Shown: one piece after another, positions 12,900 to 24,745 of the stretch
Numbering within the stretch: the first letter of the stretch is position 1
How the letters are laid out: each line of letters begins with the position of its first letter
Origin: Epiperipatus broadwayi
Taxonomy: Eukaryota > Onychophora > Udeonychophora > Euonychophora > Peripatidae
Assembly (NCBI GenBank): GCA_028023455.1
Contig: JAQFVV010000205.1
Span: forward strand, 2,054,860-2,118,859
Direction: 5' to 3'
Length of the DNA stretch: 64,000 nucleotides
Translations under genes and position numbers: made by a program
Notes under the pieces: model-generated
The model's database searches: none
What the model was told of the DNA's origin: nothing
Seen by the model: the letters and a program-made list of their open reading frames with translations, nothing else

Positions 12900-13430
12900 T
12901 ATATTTAATTAAGTGGCTAAGCGCTTTCAAGGGTCAAAGCCCTCATATTCATAGCCATTTTGTAAATAGATAAGAAATTGATTAGGAGCGATGTAAATTT
13001 ATGCAAATGCGATAGTTACGTATTCCATTTCCTGGATATTTTGTAGCAAGAGTCTTTTCTATTTATGACATCGCTATTGCTAGTGATAAAGTAAGCCTCT
13101 TTTATTTTCCTTTTGAGATTGGGTCGCTCTCTGAAAACCACCACTGGATCTCTAGGTTGGCAATCCTGACAGGCTGACGTGCGGTGCTGTGCAAAAACTG
13201 AACTATAAGAAGTGTCCACCAGTGCTTTATTATAGGAGTATGTGTGTTGGGATAGCCTAGTGGACAGAAAGGCCCTGGTCTCACCATAATATGATGATCT
13301 ACAATATTTTTTTCAGGGTAGGCAATATTATAGACTACCTGAGGTGTCAGCAAGGGTGGTAGGCTGTCTTTAGTGTTATTGATTAGTTTGTTGGAGTTGG
13401 GAGTCATCTAATGTCCATTAATTGACTGCA
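12900..13430 (-). mobile_element. Penelope-like element fragment (GIY-YIG C-terminus plus terminal repeat)
   Basis: On the minus strand 13,219-13,016 encodes SSVFAQHRTSACQD and, further on, RERPNLKRKIKEAYFI and SDVINRKD, the pattern that closes the GIY-YIG endonuclease of Penelope-like elements (a KRKI.EA.FI block followed by .INR.). An overlapping open frame at 13,407-13,102 is probably an out-of-frame part of the same region. Downstream on the same strand lies a hammerhead motif at 12,957-12,914, as expected for the terminal repeat of such an element. It splits the hAT relic around it. Confidence 0.65.
12914..12957 (-). ncRNA. Hammerhead ribozyme, core slightly damaged
   Basis: On the minus strand: stem I TGGCT (12,957-12,953) pairs with AGCCA (12,918-12,914); stem II GGG/CCC encloses CTTTGA; then TT, GAAA (12,928-12,925), the palindromic stem III GCGC and the cleavage dinucleotide TT. 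Where CTGANGA should stand there is ATGAATATGA, an apparent insertion. The pairing of stem I exactly at the expected place argues against chance. It is probably a dead relic. Confidence 0.6.
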
Positions 13431-14354
13431 TTGTTCGAGGATATTCTTATTTTGCAACATTCAACAAATCTTTGAAGAATTTTTCCATCACTTAATCAGC
13501 AGACATTACTGTATAAAAGTAAATCATTTTATTTCACTTAACAGTTGCAGAAAATTTCATTTATTTGATGTGCTTGTAGATATAAAAATTTTATTACAAG
13601 GCGCATGTTTTCCAGTATCTTGAAACTATTCTTGGCACATAAAACCTGCTGATATATAATTCAGAAAACACAAAACTGAATGAACATATAATAAATGAAA
13701 TGACAAAACTATTTTCCTGTCCAATCAGCATCATTAGTTATTATTGATATAATTTTATAAAAGTGTGTTTCTTTTTCAGAAATTGCATCTACAATTACAT
13801 TATAAATATCTACATTTCTTTTGTTGTTATTGTTAATAATGATAAACTGATTAATTCTTCCTTACAATAATAAATAAAAATAGCTAAACGAGCTGATCCA
13901 GTTATGTCAGTAGTCTCATTGAGTCGGGAAAAAATGGAACTGGACGATTATATATCTATTTTTTTTTGCTGCAAAATTATATTTTTAGAAATTTTCAAGA
14001 TTCTATTCTTTACCATATTTTTAACCAAAGGCATATATATTATTCTTTGAATATTTTTTGTTTTTCAAAATCTACAAAAAAAAATTAATGCACATTTTAC
14101 CATTCTTCATTTAGTTATTAACCATCACCAAATAATTCCCTGTGTATATCACAAACCATTTTATTGCCCTTATTAACCATGTCAAATTCTTCTGTCCATC
14201 ATCTTTGCAATTCTCTATTTGATTTCAATATTTTTTTTGTTTTTTACATGCAGTGGCCATGTTAAATAGTACAGCAAAAAAATTTTCTAATAGAAAAAAA
14301 AAAAAAATACTGAAAAAATCTATTTGTAAAATTCTTTCTATGTATAAATATAAT

Positions 14355-14435
14355 GCAAAAACTCTCTCCATACAGTAGTGCCACCCTGTACCAACCAGAG
14401 TAATCAATGGATGCCAGAAGGCTTGTGCATAAATA
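14355..14435 (+). repeat. Fragment of the dispersed 0.4-kb repeat
   Basis: The sequence aactctctccatacagtag, then gccaccctgtaccaaccagag and aatggatgccagaaggcttg, matches the left arm of the repeat at 670-760 and the array at 47.2 kb. It stops before the hammerhead part. Confidence 0.75.
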
Positions 14436-14689
14436 TAATGATTATATTAAAATGCATCTACACATTAGTGTTTCTTTCTGTATTATGTTCAATACACTTA
14501 TGTGCAAACAATGCATTTGCCACTTTACTTGTACATTGCAAGCATGTTGCACAATGTATACTGGTCACTTATTAGAAATGGGAAGAGTAAGGAAAATCAA
14601 TTTTTGTTAATTTCTCTCATAAAAAAATTTGTAACAATTATTAATGTATAATTTTAATAAAATATAGGTTAATAATAAAGTTTATGTGT

Positions 14690-15870
14690 TCCACCAAAAC
14701 CTCTGGTACATGGGTAATAGGTTCGCAATAATTGACATATACTATTGTACCATCTGCCTTCTTTTATTTGTTAACGAAAAGATGGAAACATCTATTTACT
14801 TTTAGATTTATTTATTCGATCCTTTCGTTTAGTTTCTATATACTATCTTTGAAAGCTGCCGATCTTTCAGGTAGATAATATCACTAGTGGCAAGCTACCA
14901 ATAATATTAACTCTCTGCTACTAAATTATAACACTGGTCATCCAAGCACTTTATTTATTTTAAGAAAAAAACCTTTAGGCGCCAGTTATTACAAGGGTAA
15001 CTAACGTGCTTGCTCAACCAGCTACGAATTTAGTACCTGACCTCCCAGCTAGCTCATCGGACTTTAGCTATTCTCATTTCTCTGCCTATACTACGAATAT
15101 CCATTCCCAATATTTATGTCGCAAATATTTGACCAATAGAGTGCACCTACGTGATTAACTCTATGACATGAAGCCCTCCCTTACTTTCAATCTTGCTTAA
15201 CAGTAATTAAAATATTTATTTCCAACTTTTCTTAAATGCTCGTTCTTGCCTTATAATAAACGCATATACACATTATATTAAGATATACATTTAATATGTT
15301 CAAATTACACACATATAATAATAAAATAAAACACATATTTAATTATACAATGCACACACATAACTAACGAAGTCTTTGATTTAAACGTCTTATTATGAAA
15401 GATAAGCTAATGCATATAGATAGATCATTAATAGTTCTATATGTGGTTAAACTTAAATTATAGTTCTTGAAATGTTTAATATTTGAAGACAAAATGAATG
15501 TTTACCTAGGATTTGAACACCGAATAAGGCAACGTAGCTTCTGCTGGTTCTCCTGATTCCAACCGATTGGGGTGTATAGAAATTTACTTGCGGATTTTAA
15601 CACGGACACTCCGATGCTTTCCAGTTTCACGCGGACATGGTTCCTCTCTCGAACTGACTGCCGATGTTGTTGCAGAGAGGTTCAAGCTGGCCACATGATC
15701 CGATGGATTCAGCAGTGCATTCTAGATAATATGACGTTCATTCCAAGATATTTCAAAATATTTAGATCAATTTAGACAAACTCTGAAGACTTAGTAACTT
15801 TTAATGATTTTATTTTATGAATGACTGAATAATATAACAATACAAAATCTCCCTTTTTATAGCTAGTGCT
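14690..15870. repeat. Possible solo LTR or other retroelement remnant
   Basis: The stretch is clearly less AT-rich than its surroundings. It contains gttctcctgattccaaccg and similar mixed sequence around 15.5-15.7 kb, and a TATA-like agctataaaaagg near 15,860 on the minus strand. No open frame with known domains is present; the 67-codon frame at 15,572 is not supported. LTR termini could not be defined, so this is a compositional call only. Confidence 0.3.
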
Positions 15871-17825
15871 CCTTATTTGAGGATCGATCGAGCAATCTGA
15901 TGAAATCCTATTGGGTTTTCATTTCTTTTATTTATGAGTTCAAACTTTGTTCTAGTCCTTCCATTGGTTTTTATTTCAATCAAACATTTATTACTTAGTC
16001 CCTTTGTTTGTTAATTATTTTCATTGTTTTGATTTTAAGTTTCACTTCTTTTATCTGCATGGCATTAGCTTTCTATTTTATCTTTAAAAATTTTCCTTTC
16101 TTTTAATCATTTTTATGGACACACACATTCCCTATTACAAAACAAAACGAGAGATTTATTTTATTAATTTAAAACTAAGAATGCTAATCGTTTTTTTTTA
16201 ATTTTTATTTGCTACTGAAATGTTTTCCCCTCCCCTTTCTTTTGTTCTTTTCTTTTCTTTTTCTCAAACTTTCATGAAAATCTTTTCTAAAATTTAAATT
16301 AACTTTTAAAATAGCAATTTTTTTTTTTTTTTACATTTTCTTTCAATAAAATTCACTGTCGTTAACTACTAGAAATATGTAACGACCTACATCAGTACAC
16401 CATGTATATAATAATTTGATCAATCCTATAATTATAAAATTATCTTTAGATTAAGTTTATTCCATTGCTGAGCTAAATTCATTTGTAGTATTTCTTCATG
16501 CTCTTAAGTATTAAAATATTTTTTCCAGTTCTTAATTGATATCCTTTTATATATCATAGTTTTATTTTATTTTATAATAATTTTCTCGTCAGCATCTTTA
16601 TCTTTTGTTTGATTAATGAATTTAGTTACTGTTTTTGCTTTCCATGTTGGATTTTATTTTTCTTTTAAAAATATTTAAAATATTAAGTTTTCTATCTATT
16701 TATGTATGCGGTTTAAATTTAGATTCTATTTTTCATATATTTATATTCATATAATTTTGATCTATTTATAGGAAATTATGGAACTTATCAGATAATCAAA
16801 AAAAAAAAAAAAAATTAAAATACAATCCTGCTTTTAGGAGCAGTTATTAATTCCATTTACTCTTCAGAATCATTTGTTGTAAATTTCAGTAATCAGTGAA
16901 TAACAAGTAGAAGTGCTGCAATTTGCAAGTAATCCAAAATTTCTCATGGACAAAATCCATTATCCAGGAACCAGTCCAAAGTTGTGGATTACTGCACTAT
17001 CATTTGGTATCTATTGATTATTTAAGCTTACACTAGATGGTTCTGGAATGAGAAATCAAAATGAATATCTATTGCTGTAAGAATACAATGAATGTCATGT
17101 AAAAGTTTTGTTGATAATTGACTTATGAAAAGATGTTGCCAAGTTCATCATCTTCTAAAGACCTACAGTAATTTCTTTCTAGTGAATAAAAAAATAAAAA
17201 TTATGGGATACAAGAAAGCAATGTTTTAATATGTTTCAAAAATTAAATCCAAAATCAGATAAAAAATTCCATTCTCTATACAATATATTGTAAACATCGT
17301 CTTTGTATAGTAAGCTAATTCTAAATTAAAGTCCGTGAATAGTTCTTAAGACAAGAACAAGATACTATAACAACAAAGTTCTAAACTAACATGTAAGAAT
17401 ATATTCCATTACGACTTTACTAGTGTTTATCCTTAGCTGTCATTATTCTACTGAAGACTACATAAAGATGACTTATTAATGGATACCAGATGGTAGCACA
17501 AGCTAGTTTTTTACTTTTGATCTTCGTCAATAAGAGTCATAATTATGCCAAGAGGTCAAAGGTACCTGTAGTTTTCTCATAAATCCAATCACTAAAATAT
17601 ATAATGACTGATTAATCTCATGTGTATTTTGCAGATAAAAAGGCAAGTGTTTTGGTTTTAAAATCTTAAGACGTGAAAATTCAAGCCAATAATTTGAATA
17701 GTTTAATAAGAGCAAAAGATGATTGATGCTGTAGCACAAAACCACTATTGTAGCCACACATTATTGGATATGTTTGACACTACCATATGTAATCTACTAA
17801 TTCAATGTTATGTATAAATTTTCAC

Positions 17826-17977
17826 CTTTAGTCAATTTCCAATCAATTGCAGACAATGTTGCCTTTTCTAAAGGATCACCAACAAGTCCATTTTCAAGCT
17901 GTACCAGAGAATGGCAAGAAGCTAATACTTGTGTTGTTTCTGTAGGTACTTCATTTAATTGACTTATTTCACCATCC
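17826..17977 (-). CDS. ATP13A1: ATP13A1-family P5A ATPase, exon (N domain, GDPLEKA)
   Basis: This 152-nt exon encodes 50 full codons from [10 protein letters not shown] to SAIDWKLTK, including [27 protein letters not shown] is the conserved N-domain motif that follows the DKTGT helix region in P5 ATPases. The acceptor is ttattatag and the donor GTGAAA, a weaker site than in the other introns. Its first base completes the CAG codon begun by the exon at 30,286, giving VAGIQDGEIS, which aligns with GVAGLRDGKE in vertebrate orthologues; its last G joins the exon at 8,034. Confidence 0.94.
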
Positions 17978-18484
17978 CTATAATAAACATAAATATATCT
18001 TATCAAAAAACATCATTGTATAAAACTATTGCCAATTTGAATTAATTAACTGATCAAAACCATTATAAACTAATTTCTGTACTTAAACTGTAACAACAAA
18101 TAAATATACAAAACCTAACACACACTATATATAGATTACACACAAAAACTTCATGGCACAAAGACAGAACATTCACTTCCCATATTTATGATCTGAGATT
18201 TGAAACAAAGTCAAGTAAAATTCTTTTTAAGTGGATTAGGATTTTTCTTGGGTTGATAGTTGGTCCATGGCTAATTCAGTTATTTATTAAACATTGGCAA
18301 ATGGGTAGTTATTTTTTATTAGAAAGTAAAATAAAGATTTAAAAAAAAGGACAAAATTTTTATCACTCAGCAATTACTAAGCCTAATGAATAGTATTTTC
18401 TCCTTCGCTGTTTATGAAGAGCTGGTGGAGAGGCCGTTGGACATCAGTTAGCCATTTATTAAAAAAACTATGTATGTACATTTA

Positions 18485-18762
18485 GATATAAACAATAGAA
18501 ATAATTTTGAAAATCCTATTATATTTAAAATGTTAGCAGTGTTGTTGCCAGGTAATCAACAATTTTAAAATTGCTAACTCCAAACTTGATTTCGCAATAA
18601 AAGTTAGGTGTGAATTTCTACAAGAAATCAAAACACCTAGCTATCATCAAGTGATCCAGTTTGGAACTATCAATTTTAAAATTGCTAGCAACAACACTGC
18701 CGAACACTTTATTCCAACTATTACATGAATTTTCAAGCTTATATCTATTGTTTACATTTCAA
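18485..18762. mobile_element. Foldback MITE with GCAGTGTTGTTGC inner repeats
   Basis: The inner inverted repeats are gcagtgttgttgcc ... caattttaaaattg (18,536-18,580) and their complement ending at 18,700. Symmetry extends outward: taaacaatagaaataattttg on the left matches, inverted, the sequence around 18,735-18,760. The CAGTG ends resemble hAT termini, but the 8 bases next to them differ on the two sides, so no target duplication supports a hAT assignment. No coding sequence is present. Confidence 0.6.
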
Positions 18763-21700
18763 TCATCTTTGATAATATCTAATTTATCATATATGTTGGG
18801 ACAGTACATTATGGTAACCAATATCTAGGTTTAAATATAATATTTTTCCTTCCTAAAATAAATAAGCATTTTCTTAAGAGACTAATAAAGATTACTGAAT
18901 ACAGTTATATAAGGGTTGATAAAGCAAGATAAAATATTGTGTACAACTGCAGCAACTAAACCTAATGAAAAGGGAGAATACTGCTCAAAAGTTAGCAATT
19001 TTCGTTAAATTTATATATTTAAGTTACAGAAAAGTACGTGCATGATTGCTTTATTAAATTACAGGATAGAAATTTCCTTTCTGAAATTATTATAATAAAA
19101 TGTTGTTAAGAATTAAATAGTAAAGAGTTGAAACTAAAGAAAAAGTATACTATAAACTGACAAGTATAAAATAGAACATCTTCATATTTGTAAAGCATAG
19201 TATGCTTCGTAAAAGTTTTTTTTTGTGTGTTTTTTTTTTAATTTCCTGTTTTATGAATTTAAAAAAATATAATTAATTTGGTATAGCTAGTTAGGATTAT
19301 CTTTGTTTTTTAAAATGAAAGATTTTAATTTAGACATTAGATGCAAGAAATCAAATTTTAAATAGCAATTAGAAGACAATCTCAATTTTAAAAAAAAGAA
19401 GAAAAAGAAAAATATAATAAATTTTTCTAGTTTTTTCCTTCTTCTGATCTTGGCTGAATCATGAGTTGGAAAGGTGTAAAAATCTTCAGCTGAACAAATC
19501 TATATGGGTTATTACAAAACCATATTCGCAGCAAATCAATTTTCAATCTGCTAATGATAGGCCAGTGGCTAGAGAAAAAAAATTATAATATTTCCAGTGA
19601 AAAGCAATTAATATATTATAAAAATATGAAAAGTATTCACTGTGATATGGTAACTTCAGTGATGAAGGACTGAATCCTACTGTAGTTTGATTATCATAAA
19701 ATATGACCTGTGAACTTATGGTCGAAACTGCATAGCAATTCTGTTTTAAAGTCTGCCTGAGATGAGGTCTTTTAAAAGAACTTGCTAGAAAAAGAGAAAT
19801 TTAATCATCAAAATAAATGCTTTTCTATTTAATTCATTGATGTTAACCAGATCTAAAGGCAAATGTCCATTTTTTTATAAATATATTTTATTGGAAATCA
19901 AAAAATATAATGAAAAAAAAAAGATTTAGCAAATAAAAGCTAAAATTTTAAGCAACACATCAGGATTAGGTTAAATCAAAGAAGACACAAATAATTTATA
20001 GAATAGTGAAAGATACCCTTACTACAAAAAACATAACCAAATCATGGACTTGACAATTCATTAATCTATAACCAGATCTTGTGTGCACACAAAATTGTTA
20101 TACATATATAATCGTACATTTCTATTTGTAATTGAGATTTCCCTTATGTCTATTATTTTAATCAGTAAATATATTCTTTAATTAGCATTAGTTATACATA
20201 AAGTATTCTTTTCTTTATTTGATTGCTGATATCTTTTTTTTTTTTGGGGGGGGGTATTATTAAGTATACATTAACATTAATAATATGCATACATATGTAT
20301 ACAGTTTGTTACTAATATCTCACAAGTATTTTATAAATATAAAATTTTGTATATCTTTTTCTTTTTATATGCTAGTTAATGGATAGATAAAAGATGACAA
20401 ATTTATTAGTGAGGAAATATTTATGATGATAATTTATTCATTGCCTCATAAAAAAAGAAATGCTTATTTATTTGATACCTGAATTTCATTTATACTTTTT
20501 TAAATTTGGTTTTGTTTACTTTATTAAAATTTAATGACTTTGAATGTCTTTCTTTATTCTATGAAGTATTGAAATATATCTTTAGTTGTATGATAGAACA
20601 AATTATAAATTTAGTGGATGTGATTTCTAACTATAAATTGAATATATGTCAGTTAACAGACAGTGAGACAATAGTTAGCACAATGGATAATAACATATCA
20701 CAGGGAATGGAGTTATCACATGATAATTGTTGAGCTATAATTTCCATTATAGATGGCACCAATTAATAAAAAAAAATATCATCATCAAATCAACCATAGA
20801 TCAACAACTAGAAAAGTAATGGAGAATTAGATACCGCCATTCCATTCAACAAGTATCAGCAGACCGTTAATATATATATGCCTACTTAGCACTTCCACAC
20901 ACATACATAAAGTTAGTGTTTTTCTTGCTAATGGTGCAGATTCTAAAGGATGCTTTCTTTTTGTAAATAACAACTAATAGTAGTTTTAAGTTCACATAAG
21001 AATTTAAACTATGCAATTTAGTTATTTTGTACAATTTAAACTGATATAGGGATATGTAACTTGGTAAATAGTAACTATAATCTAATAATAATTTCACCAG
21101 TGATAAATTCAATAAATAAGTCTACATTCCAAAATTATATATTGAGAAGAGTAGCCATTATTAAGCTTATTAATTCATAATAAGACAAGTTCCAAATAAT
21201 TTAAAAAATAAGAATATTTATAATTTTTATGGGTAGATGTACAAAAGAGTGAAATGTATAAGATAAATAAATAAATAATTTTCTATCTCTCTCTGGAGTA
21301 ATTTTATTTATTTGTTTTTAATTTTATTAAAAAAATAAATAAGAAAGATAAATAAGTATTGTTTTAAGTAATGTTTATCAGTTGCTAAAAGAAAGAAAAG
21401 TAAAAAAAAATAAGGTTTAACATTTTTGATTTAAAAAAAAAAAAAAAAGTGCTGCTTTTTTAATTATCTAAAGTTGATTTTGTTTTCTCTTTATCTCTAC
21501 AAAAAAAGTATAATGTACTTTTCAAATCAAAGTGTAATTAAAAGATTATACTATTTTTCACAATTAAAAAAAAAAAACTACAAAAAATGTTTTTCAATAA
21601 ATAGGGTATGATTGGAATTTTTTTTAAAATCAGTTAAAAATAAAAAATGAGGAAAATAATTTTTTTGTAAAAATAGAATCTACTGTTCAGGGTTTAATGT

Positions 21701-22370
21701 TGTCATGTCTGAGATATGATTGGATAGCAAACGAGTTCCAAAAAAAATAAGATAGGGAATCATGTTTAAAGCAGTATTCCTGTGTCTTGTAAGGAATAGT
21801 CATTCTTAATTCAGCTATTGAAAACAGTACTAGCAGTTAAACTGTGAAGAGAACAATGACAAATAATATTGTATATAGTTTGAAATAAGACTAATCTTAT
21901 TACTATGTTAAAAAAATATTTTTTGAAATTGATTTGAAGAAAACCATATGCTAAGCTTTAATTAAAAAGCTATACATTACCAAACAACATGTAACCTGTT
22001 CATTAGAAATTAAGATGTCGAAGGAAAATAATACTCTGAAAAATGTGCAACAAGCACTGTTTTTACCCAAAAGAACGACTGTTTCAACCTATATTAATCT
22101 GACCTGTAAATTATTATACTGGAATAGATAAATTTAAGCTGTAATAAGCTGATCTTTACATTATATTGTAAAATGAATAAATTTCATTAGTGTTAATTTA
22201 TCTGGAAATCTGCATTAATGTGAAAATTATTACTTCATATAAAGAATAAATTTAAATTGTGTTAATCTACCCAAAAATGAGTTCAAAATGATATAAGAAA
22301 GTATAACTGTGAACTAGGAAGTAAAGTTGTAACAGAGAATAAAAATCTCAAGAGTGTAACACAACATTTT

Positions 22371-23945
22371 GGTATTGGTAGGAAATTTATATCTGCAATA
22401 AGAAAAAAAGATGGAACTATTACTAAAATGAGAGATGACATCATGAAATGGGTAGAAGATTTCTATCAAGAATTGTATAGAAATAAGGAACAAGTACTTC
22501 CTATATCTATTATATCTTCCGAATTGCCCAGAATTTTAAATGAAGAAGTGAAACATGCAATTAAATTTATGAAAAAGGGAAAGGCTCCAGGTAATGATGG
22601 AATTATAATTGATATATTAAAAGAAGCAGGTGAAAAAACAGAATTTTTTTTAGCCAAGTTGTATACCAAATGTCTAAATGATAAAGATGTACCAGATGAT
22701 TGGAAGAATGCAGTATTAATATTAATATTTAAAAAAGGTGATAAAGAAGATATTAAAAATTACAGATCTAGCAACCTTTTATCAGTTTTATAGAAAATTT
22801 TTACCAAAATAATTATAACTCGTCTACAGAGAACATTGGATTTCAACCAATCAAAAGAACAAGCTGGATTTAAAAGTGGTTTTAATATGATAGATCATAT
22901 CAAATATTGAGAGAAGTTATAGAATGGACAAATGAATATGAGTTGCCATTATGCTTTGGATTTATAGATTATGAAAAGGCATTTGATTCTATAAACATTT
23001 CTTCAGTGATTAAAGCATTGGATCATCAAGGTATAGATCCAGGTTATTGTCATATTTTAAAGAATATTTATAAAAATGCAACAGCAACAATTAGATTACA
23101 TAATGATACTAGGAAAGTCAACAATGAGAAGTTTAAGACAGGGTGACTCCATATCTCCAAAACTTTTTACAGCAGTGCTGTAAGAAGTATTTTGTGGATT
23201 AAAATGGGAATATAAAGGAGTGAAAGTAAATGGAGATTATTTAAGTCATTTAGATTTTGCAGATGATGTAGTTGTCTTTGCAAATAATGCTTTAGAGCTG
23301 CAAGAAATGTTGCAGGAGTTATCAGATGAAAGTAGGACTAAAGATAAATGTTAAAAAGACTAAAGTAATGTTCAATGGATTTTCTCAAAATATAAAAATA
23401 AAGATTGATTATGATGAGTTAGAAGAAATTAACAGCTACAAATATCTTGGTCAGATTATTAATACAGATGGAAAGATAATGGATGAAATTAATCACAGAA
23501 TTAAACTTGTTTGGAGTGCTTTTGGTAGAAATAACTTGATACTAAAAGGAAATATGCCTATGTGTTTAAAAAGGAAGGTTTTTAATAAATGTGTTTTACC
23601 AGTTCTTACTTATGGATCTGAGGCTTGGACACTTAATAGAAGAGCAATACAAAGACTTCAGACCACTCAAAGAAATATGGAGAAATGCATGTTAGGAGTA
23701 ACAAGAAGAGATTGAAAATGCAATATATGAGTAAGTTGCTAGAAGAGATAATAAATAGATAGACAATTGAAATCTTAAACTGGATTCCAAGAGATTGTAA
23801 AAGACCCAGAAAGAGACCACATGTGAAATGGATGGATGAAATAAGAAAGTGTGCAGGGGTGAGGCGAAGAAAAGAAGCTAAAAATCGGAGGAGATGGAAT
23901 GAACTTGGAGAGACCTTCATCTTGCAGTGGATTGATAATGGTTGA
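22371..23945 (+). pseudogene. RTE-type LINE reverse transcriptase, degenerate
   Basis: Successive open stretches encode an RTE-like reverse transcriptase: the fingers ([19 protein letters not shown], then [13 protein letters not shown] at 22.59-22.76 kb), EQAGFKSGFNMIDHI, FGFIDYEKAFDSI (first catalytic Asp, 22.96 kb), FADDVVVFANN (FADD box, near 23,255), GLKINVKKTKVMFNGF and YGSEAWTLNRRAIQRLQT, ending in WIDNG before a run of gatgatgatgaa. The reading frame shifts at least twice and is cut by stops at 22,791, near 22,906, at 23,144 and at 23,713. No endonuclease domain is present, so it is 5'-truncated. Confidence 0.85.
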
Positions 23946-24452
23946 TGATGATGAATCTACCCAGAAAACATGTATTAATGTGGAAATTAATATTATAAAC
24001 ACCAACTGAAAACTTGAAGATAGAAAAAGAAATCATGAATTAATTCAACTTGTGATAATCCAATTTGAAAATTATTATTCTAATTTTAATGCGAACATTT
24101 GCAGAAACAAGAAGGAAAAACTGATCTGGAGAAAAACTTAAAATTATAAATTCTTAAAAACTCAAATGAATAAAAACATAGTAAAATAAGATATTGTGAT
24201 GTACACATATACATTTGCAAAGAATTTTTAATATCAGCAATAAATACTAGTAATGAATAATTTTGATTTAACTTTTTTATGTTGTTGAAATATATCCTAT
24301 ACTGTCAAAATAAGAGTCATATATCACATGACCCTATCTCTTAAGCTTGTAAGTTATAAACAATGAGGATTGCCAATTCCTCTACAAGCTTTATGATAAA
24401 TGCTTAGCCAGAGCCAGCACTTAAAATATCTCTGTCAGGAACCCCTCCCCAA

Positions 24453-24495
24453 ACCCCTGACCATGGTTTCGTGCTTTGGCACTCCTCAGAGAGGT
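24453..24495 (-). ncRNA. Hammerhead ribozyme, all conserved parts intact
   Basis: On the minus strand from 24,495: stem I ACCTCT; core CTGAGGA (24,489-24,483, a CUGANGA match); stem II GTGC/GCAC closing a CAAA loop; core GAAA (24,470-24,467); palindromic stem III CCATGG; UC cleavage site (24,460-24,459); stem I 3' strand AGGGGT (24,458-24,453), which pairs with ACCTCT over six positions with one G-U. No conserved position is altered. Stem III has no loop, so the active form is likely a dimer, as described for short-stem-III hammerheads. Self-cleavage is predicted, not shown. Confidence 0.85.
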
Positions 24496-24702
24496 GTCAG
24501 GGTAGGTTCAGACACTAGATCTAAAAATACCAACCCAAAGCAAAGCACCTATCTAAAAGTTATCTATTGAGAGAAAAATCTAAAATTTTCAGACATCTAC
24601 ATGGATTTAAAGCCATGTAGATGTGTCTCAACAGATAACTTTTAGATAGGTGCTTGGCTTTGGGTTGGTATTTTTAGATCTAGTGTCTGAACCTATCCTG
24701 AC

Positions 24703-24745
24703 ACCTCTCTGAGGAATGCCAAAGCACGAAACCATGGTCAGGGGT
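24703..24745 (+). ncRNA. Hammerhead ribozyme, mirror copy with one stem II mismatch
   Basis: Right-arm counterpart: ACCTCT (24,703-24,708), CTGAGGA (24,709-24,715), TGC/GCA stem II with an A-C apposition at its base, GAAA (24,728-24,731), CCATGG, TC (24,738-24,739), AGGGGT (24,740-24,745). It differs from the minus-strand copy only at the first stem II pair (A instead of G at 24,716). Cores and stem I are intact. Confidence 0.8.

Larger units (their letters stand above)
11919..14220 (-). pseudogene. hAT-family transposase relic, interrupted by a Penelope fragment
   Basis: Read on the minus strand, the sequence gives in order: an ITGSARLAIFIYY-like block near 13,900, TTKEMYIYNVIVDAISEK and KIISIITNDADW (13.75-13.85 kb), QVLCAKNSFKILENMRLVIK (13.6 kb) and LSDGKILQRFVE (13.5 kb); after a 0.5-kb gap, HLNELNTKLQDVNKTVIDRF (12.7 kb) and an ACELFSEINFIKS block near 12.1 kb. 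This order matches hAT transposases of the GTF2IRD2/SCAND3-like group, including the C-terminal dimerisation region. There are many stops. The outer end near 11,919 (caatgatggcaaatcttttt) resembles hAT termini of this group; no matching left end was found. Confidence 0.8.
8210..17825. other. ATP13A1 intron (9.6 kb)
   Basis: Intron filled with transposon remains: an RTE scrap at 9.24-9.68 kb, the hAT relic with nested Penelope fragment at 11.9-14.2 kb, a short piece of the dispersed 0.4-kb repeat at 14,355-14,435, and a less AT-rich stretch at 14.7-15.9 kb that may be an old solo LTR. The stretches 9.7-11.9 and 15.9-17.8 kb show only AT-rich sequence without recognisable genes. Confidence 0.7.

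Noticed and set aside
15572-15775. 67-codon plus frame in a GC-richer stretch
   Set aside because: No recognisable domain; the stretch is better explained as a possible LTR remnant.
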